A DNA stretch of 64,000 nucleotides, taken from positions 1,054,001-1,118,000 of the forward strand of contig NZ_LT607734.1 in the NCBI RefSeq assembly GCF_900095285.1, written 5' to 3'. The position numbers and the translations under genes were made by a program. The notes under the pieces are model-generated. The model had not been told where the DNA came from, made no database searches, and was given only the letters and a program-made list of their open reading frames with translations. Shown one piece after another: positions 1-10,000 of this stretch. Numbering within the stretch: position 1 is the first letter of the stretch; each line of letters opens with the position of its first letter. The DNA comes from Fusobacterium gastrosuis. Lineage in GTDB: Bacteria > Fusobacteriota > Fusobacteriia > Fusobacteriales > Fusobacteriaceae.

Positions 1-252
1 ACCAGCCAAATTTCCTGTACCAACTTGAGCTGCTATAGCAGTTGCAAGAGCTTGAAAGGAAGACATACCGTTGTGATCGGCCGCTTTACCATTCAGATTA
101 AAATCACCAGTTAATTGTTTAAGTCCTCTTTTAAATTTTCTAATTTGCACAAATTTTAGTCGAATAGTAAAGAAAATTCCAGTTCCAACCAACAAAATTA
201 TTAAGATAGATCCCCAAAATAAACTATTAATTTTTGCAATCAAATCCAACAT
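1..252 (-). CDS. AGCS-family alanine/glycine:cation symporter, N-terminal part
   Basis: Only the first 84 codons are present; the gene runs off the left edge. The translation begins MLDLIAKINSLFWGSILIIL, has one clear membrane segment at about residues 13-31, and reaches the QVGTGNLAG motif typical of the family's first conserved region. AGCS proteins are inner-membrane carriers that import alanine or glycine with sodium or protons. A tandem glycine riboswitch and a terminator-like hairpin lie just upstream, which points to glycine as the substrate. A GGAG-type ribosome site (AAAGGAGTG) precedes the ATG. Confidence 0.88.
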   Translation of the reverse strand, partial: MLDLIAKINSLFWGSILIILLVGTGIFFTIRLKFVQIRKFKRGLKQLTGDFNLNGKAADHNGMSSFQALATAIAAQVGTGNLAG

Positions 253-284
253 AACAACACTCCTTTAATTTCAAAATTATCGAA

Positions 285-310
285 TAAAAAAAGGTCTTTT
301 TACAAAGACC
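285..310 (-). terminator. Riboswitch expression-platform terminator
   Basis: On the minus strand GGTCTTTGTAAAAAGACC folds into a 7-bp stem and is followed directly by eight T residues. It sits between the glycine riboswitch and the symporter start, so it is the likely element switched by the aptamers. Confidence 0.75.
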
Positions 311-351
311 CCTGAAATTTAAAAGAATTATACAAAAGCAATCAAAAATTG

Positions 352-525
352 CTGCACAATTCCTCCGTCCTTTTACCTGAGAGTTTAGGCTTAATAAAAT
401 TAAGCTTTGCTCCTTCGGTGTTTCCTTTAAGAAATCTCTCCAGAGGCTCGTCCAATATGAGTCCTTTATACCTGAAAGTATTACATCTTCGGTGTTTCTT
501 TTTAAGAAATCTCTCCTCATATCTT
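352..525 (-). ncRNA. Tandem glycine riboswitch
   Basis: Reading the minus strand, two related aptamers follow one another (about 523-454, then 450-356). Each has the GGAGAGATTTCTTAA half-site, an AACACCGAAG core and a CAGGTAAAAGGAC-like 3' core, joined by a short linker. This is the classic cooperative two-aptamer arrangement; the F. nucleatum version has been studied structurally and also precedes a sodium:amino-acid symporter. It binds glycine and controls the downstream AGCS transporter by choosing between the aptamer fold and the terminator at 285-310. Boundaries are approximate to about ten bases. Confidence 0.93.
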
Positions 526-592
526 CATCCGATTTTATTCGATTTTTATAATTAGTGATACTAGCATATTTTTTTAAAGTTGTCAATATGTT

Positions 593-925
593 TTAATTGA
601 AAAAATTTTGTACCAGATACATATAGGAAACAGTACCAACAACAATTGATAAAAGTGTATTATGTTTCCATTTATGTAGAACAACTACTATTAATAGTGA
701 AATAAACTCTGGTAAAAATTTAGAATTATCAGAAAAATTAATATTTTTTAGACAATAAATGACTAGCATTGCCATAATAGAATATGGTAAAACTGAGCCT
801 AAATAAATTAAAAGTTCAGGTGTTTTTTTAGAAAATAGTATAAAAGGGAGAAATCTTAAAGCCAAAGTTATAGTAGCCATTATGCTTACAGCAATTAAAG
901 CATATTCAAAATTATTATTAAACAT
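593..925 (-). CDS. azlD: AzlD-family branched-chain amino acid exporter subunit
   Basis: The 110-residue protein is almost entirely hydrophobic with about four membrane segments and an ALRFLPFILF stretch like that of the AzlD family (small partner of AzlC). AzlCD exports branched-chain amino acids or their analogues across the inner membrane. Its start overlaps the end of azlC by eight bases and is preceded by AAAAAGGAGG inside the azlC tail, so the two are translationally coupled. The family is assigned by size, topology and partnership; substrate is known only from homologues such as B. subtilis. Confidence 0.85.
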   Translation of the reverse strand: MFNNNFEYALIAVSIMATITLALRFLPFILFSKKTPELLIYLGSVLPYSIMAMLVIYCLKNINFSDNSKFLPEFISLLIVVVLHKWKHNTLLSIVVGTVSYMYLVQNFFN

Positions 926-1619
926 TATTTTCCTCCTTTTTATTTATAAATTTTCTTAAAAATATTAATGAAAGTGAAATTAATACCATTGCAGGTATAA
1001 GAAAATTAGATTTTCCAAATATTAATAAACACAATATAGATATTATTAAACCTAACATTGCAGGCAAATGATTTTTATTTTTTTCCCACTGTTCAACAAA
1101 AATAATAACAAAAAGAGCAGTCATAGAAAAATCTATTCCTTTAGTATTAAAAGAAAAGGTACTACCTAAAATACTACCTATGAAACTTCCCAAGATCCAG
1201 TAAAAATGATTAAATAATGAAAGATAAAGATAATATTTTCTTTTATCTACATAATCAGGAAAATCATTCCCGCAGACTAAAGAGTAGGTTTCATCAGTCA
1301 AAGCAGCAATGAGATAAGGCTTAAATTTTCCAGTATTTTTATAATTTTCAAGCATAGATATACCATAGAATATATGTCTTGCATTGACAAGTAGAGTAAC
1401 AAGAGCAATTGAAATAAATGAAGCTCCACTACTTAAAAGTTCAATACCAATATATTGCATAGAGCCAGCATAAATAAATGTTGACATTGCCAGAGCCCAC
1501 CAATAAGAGTAGCCCTTATCATACAAAAGAATACCAAAACCTATACCTAAGACTATATAGCCTGCCATAACAGGAATACTTTTTAAAAATGCATATTTTA
1601 AAGTTTTATTTTTTTGCAT
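918..1619 (-). CDS. azlC: AzlC-family branched-chain amino acid exporter subunit
   Basis: A 233-residue integral membrane protein with the AzlC signature: the GYIVLGIGFGILLYDKGYSYW region near the N-terminus, STFIYAGSMQYIG around residue 50, NARHIFYG around 80 and ALTDETYSL around 105. It works with AzlD as an amino acid exporter. An upstream in-frame ATG at 1628 overlaps the AAGGA ribosome site, so the second ATG at 1619 with 8-base spacing is preferred. The operon reads azlC then azlD on the minus strand. Confidence 0.88.
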   Translation of the reverse strand: MQKNKTLKYAFLKSIPVMAGYIVLGIGFGILLYDKGYSYWWALAMSTFIYAGSMQYIGIELLSSGASFISIALVTLLVNARHIFYGISMLENYKNTGKFKPYLIAALTDETYSLVCGNDFPDYVDKRKYYLYLSLFNHFYWILGSFIGSILGSTFSFNTKGIDFSMTALFVIIFVEQWEKNKNHLPAMLGLIISILCLLIFGKSNFLIPAMVLISLSLIFLRKFINKKEENNV

Positions 1620-1763
1620 AAAATCCATCCTTAAATAAAATATATTTTTTATATTAGCATAAAAATTAAAAAATTCAAAGATAAGAAAATTAATTTTCTT
1701 TTAATTTCTTGTAAAAAATGATACAATGAAATATTAGCTTAAATATTTAAAGAGGTGAATGAA

Positions 1764-2507
1764 ATGATTTATTATATATATCACAGTGCTTTTGCCATAG
1801 AACTAAAAGAAAATATATTAATTTTCGATTTTTATAAAATACCAAAAGAGAAAAAAATAGAAGAGCAAGAATTTTTTAAAAGATTTGTTGAAAGAAGAGA
1901 TAAACAGGTTTTTGTTTTTGCAACCCATAGTCACGCAGATCATTTCAATCCAAAAATTTTAGAATGGAAGCATTTAAATGATTCAATAATTTATATTTTA
2001 AGTTCGGATATAAAAATACCTTATAATGATAAGAATTTTATTTTTACAAGAGAAGGAGATACTTTAGAGCTTCCGTATAAATTACCAAATTCAAATATAG
2101 AAAATAAACTCAGAATCAATACTTTTGGTTCGACGGATTTGGGTTCATCATTCTATGTAAATATAGAAAATAAAAATATTTTTCATGCAGGAGATCTACA
2201 TTTTTGGCATTGGGAAGATGACAGTGAAATTGAAGAGAAAGAAATGAAAGATAAGTATATTTCTATTTTAAAAGAAGTTCAAAGGTTACAAAAAATTGAT
2301 ATAGCTTTCACAGCAGTTGACCCAAGGTTAGGTGCCAATGTCTATGAAGGAGTTGAGCTATTTTGGGATATATTGAAGCCAAAGGTTCTAGTTCCTATGC
2401 ATTTTTCAGATGATTATTCGGCAATGAAAGGATTCTTAGAAAGATTTAAAAATGTTGATGTGGAAGTAATTGAAATAGAAGATAGTATGATAAAAATAAT
2501 GGAGTAA
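1764..2507 (+). CDS. Metallo-beta-lactamase-fold hydrolase
   Basis: The 247-residue protein carries the zinc-binding motif THSHADHFNP at about residue 53, a conserved AGDLHFWHW at about 149 and a PMHF near 211, all hallmarks of the MBL superfamily. It most resembles short stand-alone UlaG/YcfJ-like hydrolases with no attached domain; the substrate cannot be predicted. A GTG at 1755 is in frame, but AGAGGTG at 1751-1757 is a ribosome site correctly spaced for the ATG at 1764. It ends five bases before the SNF2 helicase gene and is probably cotranscribed with it. Confidence 0.85.
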   Translation: MIYYIYHSAFAIELKENILIFDFYKIPKEKKIEEQEFFKRFVERRDKQVFVFATHSHADHFNPKILEWKHLNDSIIYILSSDIKIPYNDKNFIFTREGDTLELPYKLPNSNIENKLRINTFGSTDLGSSFYVNIENKNIFHAGDLHFWHWEDDSEIEEKEMKDKYISILKEVQRLQKIDIAFTAVDPRLGANVYEGVELFWDILKPKVLVPMHFSDDYSAMKGFLERFKNVDVEVIEIEDSMIKIME

Positions 2508-2512
2508 TATAA

Positions 2513-5209
2513 ATGCAAAAAGTTCACTTTTACAAAGTATTGGAGTTAGAAGATAAACTTGTGATTCACTTATTGGATGAAAATCTTTCAGAAATTGTTA
2601 GCTATGAAAATTTAGAAGAAGACGAAATAAATGAATATATAAAATTAAATTATGTTGACAATGGGTTTGATATTTCATGGGAATCAGAAAAAAGTACACA
2701 GATAGAAATAGATGAGGAATTATTAAATTTACTTCTAAAAAGCTCTAAAATTGTAAATAAAGATTTAAAAAAAATACTGGTCAGAGAAATTGAAAATGTT
2801 GTTTTAATTGCAAAAGAAAATAAAGAGAATAGAAACGAAGTAATCATAAGTTTAGAAATAGAAGACATAGAATTCACAAAAAATAAAGTAATTGGAGAGT
2901 ATTTATACCATGAAAATACCTTTTATAAAACTAATACTTTGAAAAATGAATTTTATGAATTATCAGATTTATTTACAAAAATAGATAAATATGAACTGGA
3001 AAGTTTTTTAACACTGGTTTTAAAAAATTATAGGAATATAGAATTGAGATATGAAGACTATCAAACTGTTGAAGGAAGTTTAAAAGAAGCTATACCTCAA
3101 ATTATTATAGAAAAAATTGCTTTGGATAACAGTTTGTATATTAGAATCAATTCAATAATATCAACTATGGATTATGATTTTTTTGTAAAACATGATATTG
3201 ATAAAATAATTACGGTGAATGAACTTGAAAAAAAGATACATATTTCAAAAATAAACATAAAAGATTTATCTGAAAATACAGAAGAAATTATAAAAGTATT
3301 GACAAAATTACAAAAAAATATAAATAAAAAATCACTATTTTATTTTGATGAAGACGGATTATTTATATTATCTGAGGATTTGGCAAAGGAATTTGTAAAA
3401 AAAGAGCTACTTCAATTGACAGCAAGATTTAGTATTATAGGGACTGATAAATTAAGAAGATATAATATAAAAGCTGTAAGACCTAAAATTATAGGGAATT
3501 TTTCTTATAATATAGACTATTTTGAAGGTACTATGGAAATTGAAATTGATGGAGAAAAATTTAGTATTCAAAAGTTATTGGATAGTTATAAAAAGGATGA
3601 TTATATAGTTTTAAGTGATGGAACTAATGCTTTAATCAATAGAAAATATATAGAAAAATTACAAAGAATATTCAGAACAGAAGATGAAAAAGTAAAAATA
3701 TCATTTTTTGATATGCCATTGGTAGAAGAATTAATAGAGAATAAAATATTCCTGGGAGAGCTAATAAATAGAAAAGATTTCTTTGAAGGAATAAATTATA
3801 TAAATGAAGACAATGAAAAAATTCCAAAGGTAGAAGCGGAACTTAGAGATTATCAAAAATATGGATATAAATGGTTAAGATATCTTACTGAAAATGATTT
3901 GGGAGCTTGCCTTGCAGATGATATGGGACTTGGGAAAACATTACAAGCAATAGTTCTTTTAAGTAAAATTCATGAAAAGAAAGGGAAAAAGAGCTTAGTG
4001 GTAATGCCTAAGAGCTTGATATATAACTGGGAAAAAGAGATAGAAAAATTTTCTCCTAAATTAAAAAAAGATATATATTATGGAACTAATAGAGATTTGG
4101 AAGTCTTTAGTAAAAGTGAGGTTATACTTACAACTTATGGAACTGTAAGAAATGATATTGAAAAATTAATGAAAATAGATTTTGATTCAATTATTTTGGA
4201 TGAATCTCAAAATATTAAAAATGTTGGTTCACAAACAGCTAAAGCTGTGATGCTTTTAAATGCGAAAAAAAGAATAGCACTAAGTGGAACGCCGATAGAA
4301 AATAATTTGTTAGAGCTATATTCATTATTTAGATTTTTAAATCCAGCTATGTTTGGAACAATTCAAGAGTTTAATGAGGACTATGTTTTACCAATTCAAA
4401 AATATGGCGATAAGGAAGCAATACAAGAATTGAAGAAAAAAATATATCCTTTTATATTAAGAAGAATAAAAAAAGAAGTTTTAAAGGATTTGCCGGAAAA
4501 AATAGAAAAAGTTATATATGTGGATATGAATAAAGAACATAAATTATATTATGAGGAAAGAAGACAATATTATTACAATACATTAAATGAAAGTCTAAGA
4601 AAAGATGGTCTGGAAAAAAGTAAATTTTTTATTCTTCAGGCATTAAATGAATTAAGACACATAACAAGTTCACCAGAAATAAAGAATAAAAGAATTTCTT
4701 CCAGTAAAAAAGAGGTTCTTATTGAAAACGTAATAGAAGCTATCGAAAATGGGCACAAAGTATTAATTTTTGTAAATTATCTATCATCCATTGATAGTAT
4801 ATGTGAATCTTTGGAGAAAAATAATATCAGATATTTGAAAATGACAGGTCAAACTAAAGACAGGCAGCAAGTGGTTGATAAATTTCAAAATAACACTAGA
4901 TATAAAGTTTTCGTAATGACTTTAAAAACTGGTGGAATAGGCTTAAATCTTACTTCTGCAGATACAATATTCATATATGATCCATGGTGGAATAAGACAG
5001 TTGAAAACCAAGCTATTGACAGAGCATATAGAATGGGACAAGATAAAACAGTTTTTTCATATAAACTTATTTTAAAAGACAGTATAGAAGAAAAAATTCT
5101 TAAACTCCAAGAAATGAAAAGTAAGCTTTTAGATGATTTAATTTCAGAAGACAATTTGAGTACAAAGAATCTTTCAAAGGGAGATATAGAATTTATTTTA
5201 GGGAAGTAG
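2513..5209 (+). CDS. SNF2/RapA-type DEAD-like helicase
   Basis: An 898-residue protein with a variable N-terminal 400 residues and a C-terminal SNF2 ATPase. Visible motifs are Walker A DDMGLGKTLQ (about 467), DEAH-box variant DESQN (about 562), SGTPIENN (about 593), the C-lobe GGIGLNLTSAD, DPWWN, and motif VI RAYRMGQDK (about 837). Such proteins translocate on double-stranded DNA and remodel protein-DNA complexes. No SWIM zinc finger with its cysteines is seen in the N-terminal part, unlike many Firmicutes homologues. The gene is followed after seven bases by an uncharacterised gene that may be its partner. Confidence 0.9.
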   Translation: MQKVHFYKVLELEDKLVIHLLDENLSEIVSYENLEEDEINEYIKLNYVDNGFDISWESEKSTQIEIDEELLNLLLKSSKIVNKDLKKILVREIENVVLIAKENKENRNEVIISLEIEDIEFTKNKVIGEYLYHENTFYKTNTLKNEFYELSDLFTKIDKYELESFLTLVLKNYRNIELRYEDYQTVEGSLKEAIPQIIIEKIALDNSLYIRINSIISTMDYDFFVKHDIDKIITVNELEKKIHISKINIKDLSENTEEIIKVLTKLQKNINKKSLFYFDEDGLFILSEDLAKEFVKKELLQLTARFSIIGTDKLRRYNIKAVRPKIIGNFSYNIDYFEGTMEIEIDGEKFSIQKLLDSYKKDDYIVLSDGTNALINRKYIEKLQRIFRTEDEKVKISFFDMPLVEELIENKIFLGELINRKDFFEGINYINEDNEKIPKVEAELRDYQKYGYKWLRYLTENDLGACLADDMGLGKTLQAIVLLSKIHEKKGKKSLVVMPKSLIYNWEKEIEKFSPKLKKDIYYGTNRDLEVFSKSEVILTTYGTVRNDIEKLMKIDFDSIILDESQNIKNVGSQTAKAVMLLNAKKRIALSGTPIENNLLELYSLFRFLNPAMFGTIQEFNEDYVLPIQKYGDKEAIQELKKKIYPFILRRIKKEVLKDLPEKIEKVIYVDMNKEHKLYYEERRQYYYNTLNESLRKDGLEKSKFFILQALNELRHITSSPEIKNKRISSSKKEVLIENVIEAIENGHKVLIFVNYLSSIDSICESLEKNNIRYLKMTGQTKDRQQVVDKFQNNTRYKVFVMTLKTGGIGLNLTSADTIFIYDPWWNKTVENQAIDRAYRMGQDKTVFSYKLILKDSIEEKILKLQEMKSKLLDDLISEDNLSTKNLSKGDIEFILGK

Positions 5210-5216
5210 GATAGAG

Positions 5217-7007
5217 ATGTTAAGAGAAAAAATAAGAGAAAGTATAAGTAATTTTTATACAAAAGAAATGTGTAATAATTTATATGGTGTATATTTAAAA
5301 AATTGTATAGCTGACGGATACATAGGGGAAGAACTTAATATTTTTGAATTATCTTTAATTGATGAAAAGACAGATAAAGATTTTTTTGTAAATTTAATTC
5401 TTGATGTATTTATAAATCAGGAAAAATTTGACAAAGTCTTTAAAATATTAGATGAAGATGTAAAGTTTCTTTTTGAAAAAGTTGTATGGCAGAAAGAATA
5501 TAAACTAAATATTCAAGATATAGATAAGTTTTTAAAAAATCCTAAAGATAAGACAGTGTTGGAGTTAGACTTAAAATTTCAATTTTTTAAATTAAAACAA
5601 TTGACAAATCAGGAAATTTCTATATATTTAGACTATGAAATTGAAAAACTTCTAAGAAAGTATTTAGCAAAGCCTAAAGACTATTTTCTTTATGATTCAG
5701 CCGAAGAAATGCTGAATTTATCAAAACTTTATAGAGATGATAATGAAAAAGAATTCGTTAATAATATGGCAATGTATTTAGAGTTTTCAAATTCAGGTTT
5801 AATAAAAGTATCTGAAAGCGGAAAAATTTTAAAAGATAGTAAAAAAGATATGTTAAAACATTGTAATATCACAGAATATTATGGTGATTTGAAAAATTTA
5901 GAGTATTTAAAAACTGAAAATATATGTATGTTTTTTACTATACTTGCAGACAAATATAAAGATGAAAAATATTTCAACTCATCCAATATAAAAAATGTTA
6001 TTAATGATTTTATAGAAACAAAGAACTTGAGTGAAGATTTACATTATCCCTATACTACTTTATTCTTGAATTATTTAAAAGGTATAAAAAATATCTGGGA
6101 AGCACCAGAAAATTTAAAAGCTGTATCTAGAAGCTTGATTTCTTTGATAAAAGAAATGAATGAAAATGACTGTTTAAGTGTAAAAAATATTATCAAGGCT
6201 TTTATATATAGAGAAAAAGATATAGAACTTATATCTTTTAAAGATGTGAAGGACTATACATATATAAATGAAGCTAATTATGAAAGAACAAAGATACAAA
6301 AATATGAAGATTATGAAGAACTTATTATAGAACCTTTTATAAAAAGTTATTTATTTTTATTAGGAACTTTAGGTATATTTGAACTTTTTTATACAAAACC
6401 GGAAGAAAATCTTAAGATATATATAAAAGTTGGTTATTTGAGCCAATTTAGTGGTTTAAAATATATAAAACTAACTAACTTAGGAAAGTATGTATTAGGT
6501 TTTAGTGAAAAATATGAGATACCTTTGAATTACGAAAAATCTGAAATATTTTTAGATGACAAGAGATTGATTGTTACTATCTTGGGAGAATCACCTACAA
6601 GAAGAATGTTTTTTGAGAAAATTTCAAAAAAAATAGGAAATAACATTTACAAAGTGACTATTGACAGTTTTAAAAGAACAGTTAAATCATCCGGTGAGTT
6701 AAAAGAAAGAATTGAAAAGTTTAAAAGTAACATAGGTAATGCAAATTTACCTGATAACTGGCAAGAATTTTTTGATAATTTAGTAAAAAAATTCACACTT
6801 ATAGAAGAAGTAAAGGATTTTACTGTTTTAAAGTTAAAAGAAGACAAAGAATTATTGCAGATAATAGCTAAAGATAATAGATTTAAGGGACTGTTTTTAA
6901 AAGCAGAAGAATATCATATTCTTATAAAAAGAGAAAAGTTAGAAGAGTTGGCAAAGTTATTAAAAGAATATGGATATCATTTTGATTGTGATGAAAATAT
7001 TTATTAA
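5217..7007 (+). CDS. Uncharacterised protein, helicase C-terminal-like
   Basis: A 596-residue soluble protein whose overall family I do not recognise. The last 140 residues resemble the XPB/Ssl2-type 'helicase conserved C-terminal' domain (Helicase_C_3) that often occurs without a motor: YKVTIDSFKRT around 485, LPDNWQEFF around 515, a beta-rich FTVLKLKEDKEL, and a terminal KLLKEYGYHF. It has no Walker motifs of its own. Placed between an SNF2 helicase (7-base gap) and dnaE (18-base gap to its start), it could be an accessory subunit of the helicase; that is inference from position and the weak C-terminal match. Confidence 0.6.
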   Translation: MLREKIRESISNFYTKEMCNNLYGVYLKNCIADGYIGEELNIFELSLIDEKTDKDFFVNLILDVFINQEKFDKVFKILDEDVKFLFEKVVWQKEYKLNIQDIDKFLKNPKDKTVLELDLKFQFFKLKQLTNQEISIYLDYEIEKLLRKYLAKPKDYFLYDSAEEMLNLSKLYRDDNEKEFVNNMAMYLEFSNSGLIKVSESGKILKDSKKDMLKHCNITEYYGDLKNLEYLKTENICMFFTILADKYKDEKYFNSSNIKNVINDFIETKNLSEDLHYPYTTLFLNYLKGIKNIWEAPENLKAVSRSLISLIKEMNENDCLSVKNIIKAFIYREKDIELISFKDVKDYTYINEANYERTKIQKYEDYEELIIEPFIKSYLFLLGTLGIFELFYTKPEENLKIYIKVGYLSQFSGLKYIKLTNLGKYVLGFSEKYEIPLNYEKSEIFLDDKRLIVTILGESPTRRMFFEKISKKIGNNIYKVTIDSFKRTVKSSGELKERIEKFKSNIGNANLPDNWQEFFDNLVKKFTLIEEVKDFTVLKLKEDKELLQIIAKDNRFKGLFLKAEEYHILIKREKLEELAKLLKEYGYHFDCDENIY

Positions 7008-7025
7008 TTAGATAAGGTGATAAAT

Positions 7026-10000
7026 ATGAATAATTTTGTTCATTTTAATGTACATACAGAGTACAGTCTTATGGATGGAGTAAGCAGTGTAGATAAATAT
7101 TTGGAAAAGGCTAAAGTTCTGGGAATGGAAGCGATAGCAATAACAGATACTTGCAATATGTTTTGTGCTATGGAATTTTATAAAAAAGCAAAATCATTAA
7201 ATATTAAACCCATAATTGGGATAGAAATTGCTATTTCTCAAAATGAAGAAGATGTTTCAGATAAAAAAACTTTTTCTCTAGTGCTTTTAGCAAAAAATAA
7301 TAATGGCTATAAAAATTTAGTAAAGATCAGTTCAGAAGCATATAGAAATATAGCTCATAATAAACTTAAAGTATCAAAGGGAATTTTAAAAAAATATAGT
7401 TCTGATCTAATAGCACTTTCTTCATCAATGGATGGAGAAATTTCAAATGCAATCTTAGTGAAAAAAAATGAAGATGAGATAAAAAATATTTTAGATGAGT
7501 ACACATCAATCTATGGAAAAGAAAATTTTTTCCTTGAAATTCAAGCCATTGATTCTGAGGAACAAAGAAAAGTAAATGAAAGATTATTAGAATTATCACA
7601 AAAATATGACATGAATTTACTCGCAACGAACTATGTTCATTATGTAAATAAAGATGAGTATAGCTTACAAGATGTTGTTATCTGTATACAAACAGGATCA
7701 AAAATCAAGGATAAAAATAGAAAAACTATAAAGGCTAGAGATTTATACTTAAAATCAAGGCAGGAAATGGAAGCAAGCTTAGGAGATAAGTATAAGGAAG
7801 CTATAAATAACACAAACTATGTAGCTGGTCTATGTAATCTAGATATAAAATTTGGAGAATTGCAATTTCCATATTATGAAGTTCCTAAAGAATATAAGAA
7901 TATGGATGAATATTTAGAAAAAATATGTTTTAGCAATTTAAAAAACTTATATAAAGAAAATCTGACAAAGGAAATAGAAGACAGATTAAAATATGAGCTA
8001 TCAATAATTCATAAGATGGGATATTCAGGTTATTTTATAGTAGTTTGGGATTTTATACAGTATGCAAAAAGAAGAAATATTCCTGTTGGACCTGGAAGAG
8101 GTTCTGCAGCTGGAAGTCTGGTATCTTATGCTTTAGGAATAACAATGATAGATCCTATAAAATATAATTTACTTTTTGAAAGATTTTTAAATCCTGAAAG
8201 AATTTCAATGCCGGATATAGATATTGATATTTGTCGAGAAAGACGGGAAGAATTAATTGATTATGTGGTTCAAAAGTATGGGAGAGAGAGAGTTGCACAT
8301 ATAATAACTTTTGGTAGAATGAAAGCTAAGGCTGCAATTAGAGATGTTGGGCGTGTGCTTGACATAGATTTAAAAAAAATTGATAAGCTTGCGAAGTTAG
8401 TTCCAGCAACTGAATTGCTTGAAAAAACATTAAAAGAAAGTGTAGAAGTTGCAAAGTTATATACAAGTGATATTGAACTACAAAGAGTTATAGATATATC
8501 TATAAAGCTTGAAAATAAAGTACGACATAGTTCGACTCATGCTGCAGGAATGCTTATAACTAAAGAAAATTTAGATGAACTAGTACCTATATATCTTGAT
8601 GAAAAAGAGGGAGTAATTGCTACACAGTATCAGATGAAAGAACTAGAGGAATTAGGACTTTTAAAAATAGACTTTTTAGGTTTAAAAAATTTATCTAATA
8701 TACAAAGAACTCTGGATTATATTAAGAAAGATAAAGGGATAAATATAGACTTATATTCTATTCCACTTGACGATAAAGAGGTATATAAGATATTTGCAAA
8801 AGGAGATACAACAGGAGTCTTTCAAATGGAGGCTAATGGCTTTAGAAAAATATTAAAACGGTTAAAACCAGATAAATTTGAAGACATAGTTGCGATGTTA
8901 TCCCTATACAGACCTGGACCTTTACAGTCAGGAATGGTAGATGATTTTATTGATGCTAAAAATGGTTTAAGTCAAATAAAATATCCTCATCCGAGTTTAG
9001 AGCCAATCTTAAAGGAAACTTATGGCGTAATTTTATATCAAGAGCAAGTTATGAAAATAGCTAGTTATATGGCTAATTATAGTTTAGGAGAATCTGATTT
9101 GCTTAGACGGGCTATGGGAAAGAAAAAATTTGAAATAATGAGAGAAAATAGGGTTAAATTTGTAGAAAGAGCAGTTCAAAATGGATATTCTATAGAAAAA
9201 TCAGAAGTAATTTTTGATTTGATAGATAAATTTGCAGGCTATGGATTTAATAAATCTCACTCAGTTGCTTATGCAATGATTTCTTATTGGACGGCGTATT
9301 TAAAGGTAAATTATCCGCTTCATTATTATGCGGCGATATTAACTTCAGAGATAATGGAAGTGGATGATGTTGCATACTATTTCTTAGATGCAAAAGATCA
9401 TAATATAAAAATATATCCACCTAATGTTAATACTCCAAGTTCATTTTTTGAAATACAAAATAAGGGTATCTCATTTTCACTTGCAGCTATAAAAAATATT
9501 GGATTGGGTATAGCTGATAAAATTTGCGAGGATTTTAAAGAAAATGGTAGATACACAACTTTAGAAAATTTTGTTTTTAGAAATAAAAAAAATGGGCTTA
9601 ATAAAAGGTCATTGGAAGCGTTAATTTTATCTGGAGCTTTAGACGAATTAAAAGGAAATAGAAAAGAAAAATTTTTATCAATAGACAAAGTGTTAGATTA
9701 TTCCTCTAAAATGAGCAAGTTGGATGAAATACAACAGATGAACCTTTTTGGAGGTGCAATACGGGTAATTGATAGCTTTAATTTAGCAATAAGCGAAGAT
9801 TATAGTCTGGATGAAAAATTAGAAAAGGAAAAAGAGTTCTTAGGTTTTTATTTAAGTTCTCATCCATTAGATAAGTATAGAGATATTTTAAATTTATACT
9901 CTATAAAAAGGCTCTCAGATTATACAAAGCAGGAAGATGAAAATATTTTAACTTTTGGAATGGTAAATAATATAAAAAAAATTATTACAAAAAGAGAAGA

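Noticed and set aside
227..586. 119-codon minus-strand frame
   Set aside because: It covers the glycine riboswitch and its terminator; the coding potential is a by-product of structured RNA.
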